Below the pieces are notes generated by a model that ran no database searches, was not told where the DNA came from, and was given only the letters and a program-made list of their open reading frames with translations. Below are positions 63,715 to 64,000 of a stretch of 64,000 nucleotides of DNA, one piece after another. Origin of the DNA: Aporrectodea caliginosa (Eukaryota > Annelida > Clitellata > Crassiclitellata > Lumbricidae); assembly GCA_020284085.1 (NCBI GenBank), contig JACEVL010000774.1:801888-865887 (forward strand). The letters are read 5' to 3'. The position numbers and the translations under genes were made by a program. Within the stretch, counting starts at the first letter, position 1; the number at the start of each line of letters is the position of its first letter.

Positions 63715-64000
63715 CAACAACAATAATACCATTAATATATAAAATATCTGGAGACTCTAGAGGAACATGCCATCTTTCCCTCCCTTATCTCGCATGGCAG
63801 AATAGTTGAAGGCCTTCTTAAATCTTAATCACACCTGTCTACCTGGACAGGTGCGGTCTTTGACGAATGCATTGAGAAACGGATTTTATCATTATATTCA
63901 TTACAGGAGATTATAGATACTGACGTCTGATGTAATCGTTCCTACGAAGACTTATGAAATACACAGATGCCCATCTCAATCTAAATGTTTAAGAGGATAA
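63715..64000. repeat. Dispersed repeat module C, copy 3
   Basis: ATCTGGAGACTCTAGAGG through ACAGGTGCGGTCTTTGACG and ATTACAGGAGATTATAGA; matches 43545-43800 and 11200-11545. It continues past the window edge. Confidence 0.75.

Overview
The window is nuclear DNA from a large, repeat-rich animal genome. There is no operon structure, coding exons sit behind AG acceptors and before GT donors, and nearly everything else is transposons, satellites and microsatellites. The mix of LTR, LINE, Tc1/mariner and hAT-type elements, phase-1 cysteine-rich extracellular exons, and very frequent TAGGCCTA-type words suggests a marine invertebrate, perhaps an echinoderm or another deuterostome. That placement is inference; no diagnostic host gene is present.

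Host coding signal: six exons on the + strand (19830-20060, 23737-23952, 30109-30324, 38989-39209, 45602-45817, 47009-47226) each encode one six-cysteine PAN/apple-like domain. Internal exons are symmetric phase 1-1. Two are terminal exons with a stop codon, each followed by AATAAA. The last two exons belong to a tandem duplicate (44546-47882) of 26677-39505. The first exon has an in-frame TGA where the sister domains carry Trp or another residue. Exons that would start the protein and carry a signal peptide were not found.

Mobile DNA, left to right. 1-5000: dispersed repeats, tRNA-headed repeats, two 3' ends of a TAA-associated LINE, and a 1.5-kb satellite of 50-bp units. 5500-10914: a nested stack of a minus-strand LINE, a TIR insertion inside its RT, a small TA-flanked MITE, a degenerate hAT-like transposon, and another MITE inside that. 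11.8-15 kb: LINE fragments, including three C-termini of an R4/Dong-like element lying in (TAA)n arrays. 15.7-19.8 kb: minisatellites. 20-30 kb: introns filled with hAT and mariner elements. 30.4-37.3 kb: a TIR-bounded 6.9-kb block that contains an apparently intact hAT-like transposon (32208-35312) with a 755-codon transposase. 41-44.5 kb: a LINE split by an AT-rich foldback-like element with a 22-bp flanking duplication. 48.4-49.6 kb: a three-copy satellite. 51.05-52.2 kb: a hAT element inside a satellite. 53746-58368: a Ty3/gypsy-type LTR element with matching 437-bp LTRs whose single ORF runs gag, protease, then a truncated integrase. 61-62.3 kb: a CAGA-rich array. The last kilobase repeats a module seen near 1.5 kb and 41.5 kb.

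The strongest leads are: the intact hAT-like transposon, with exact 8-bp TSDs and a related unoccupied site in paralogous sequence; the LTR element, whose domain order (protease followed directly by integrase) fits the Gmr1-type inverted order; the TAA-inserting LINE with a covarying 3' hairpin; the foldback element with an unusually long TSD; and the duplicated exon pair that records each insertion as a filled and an empty site.
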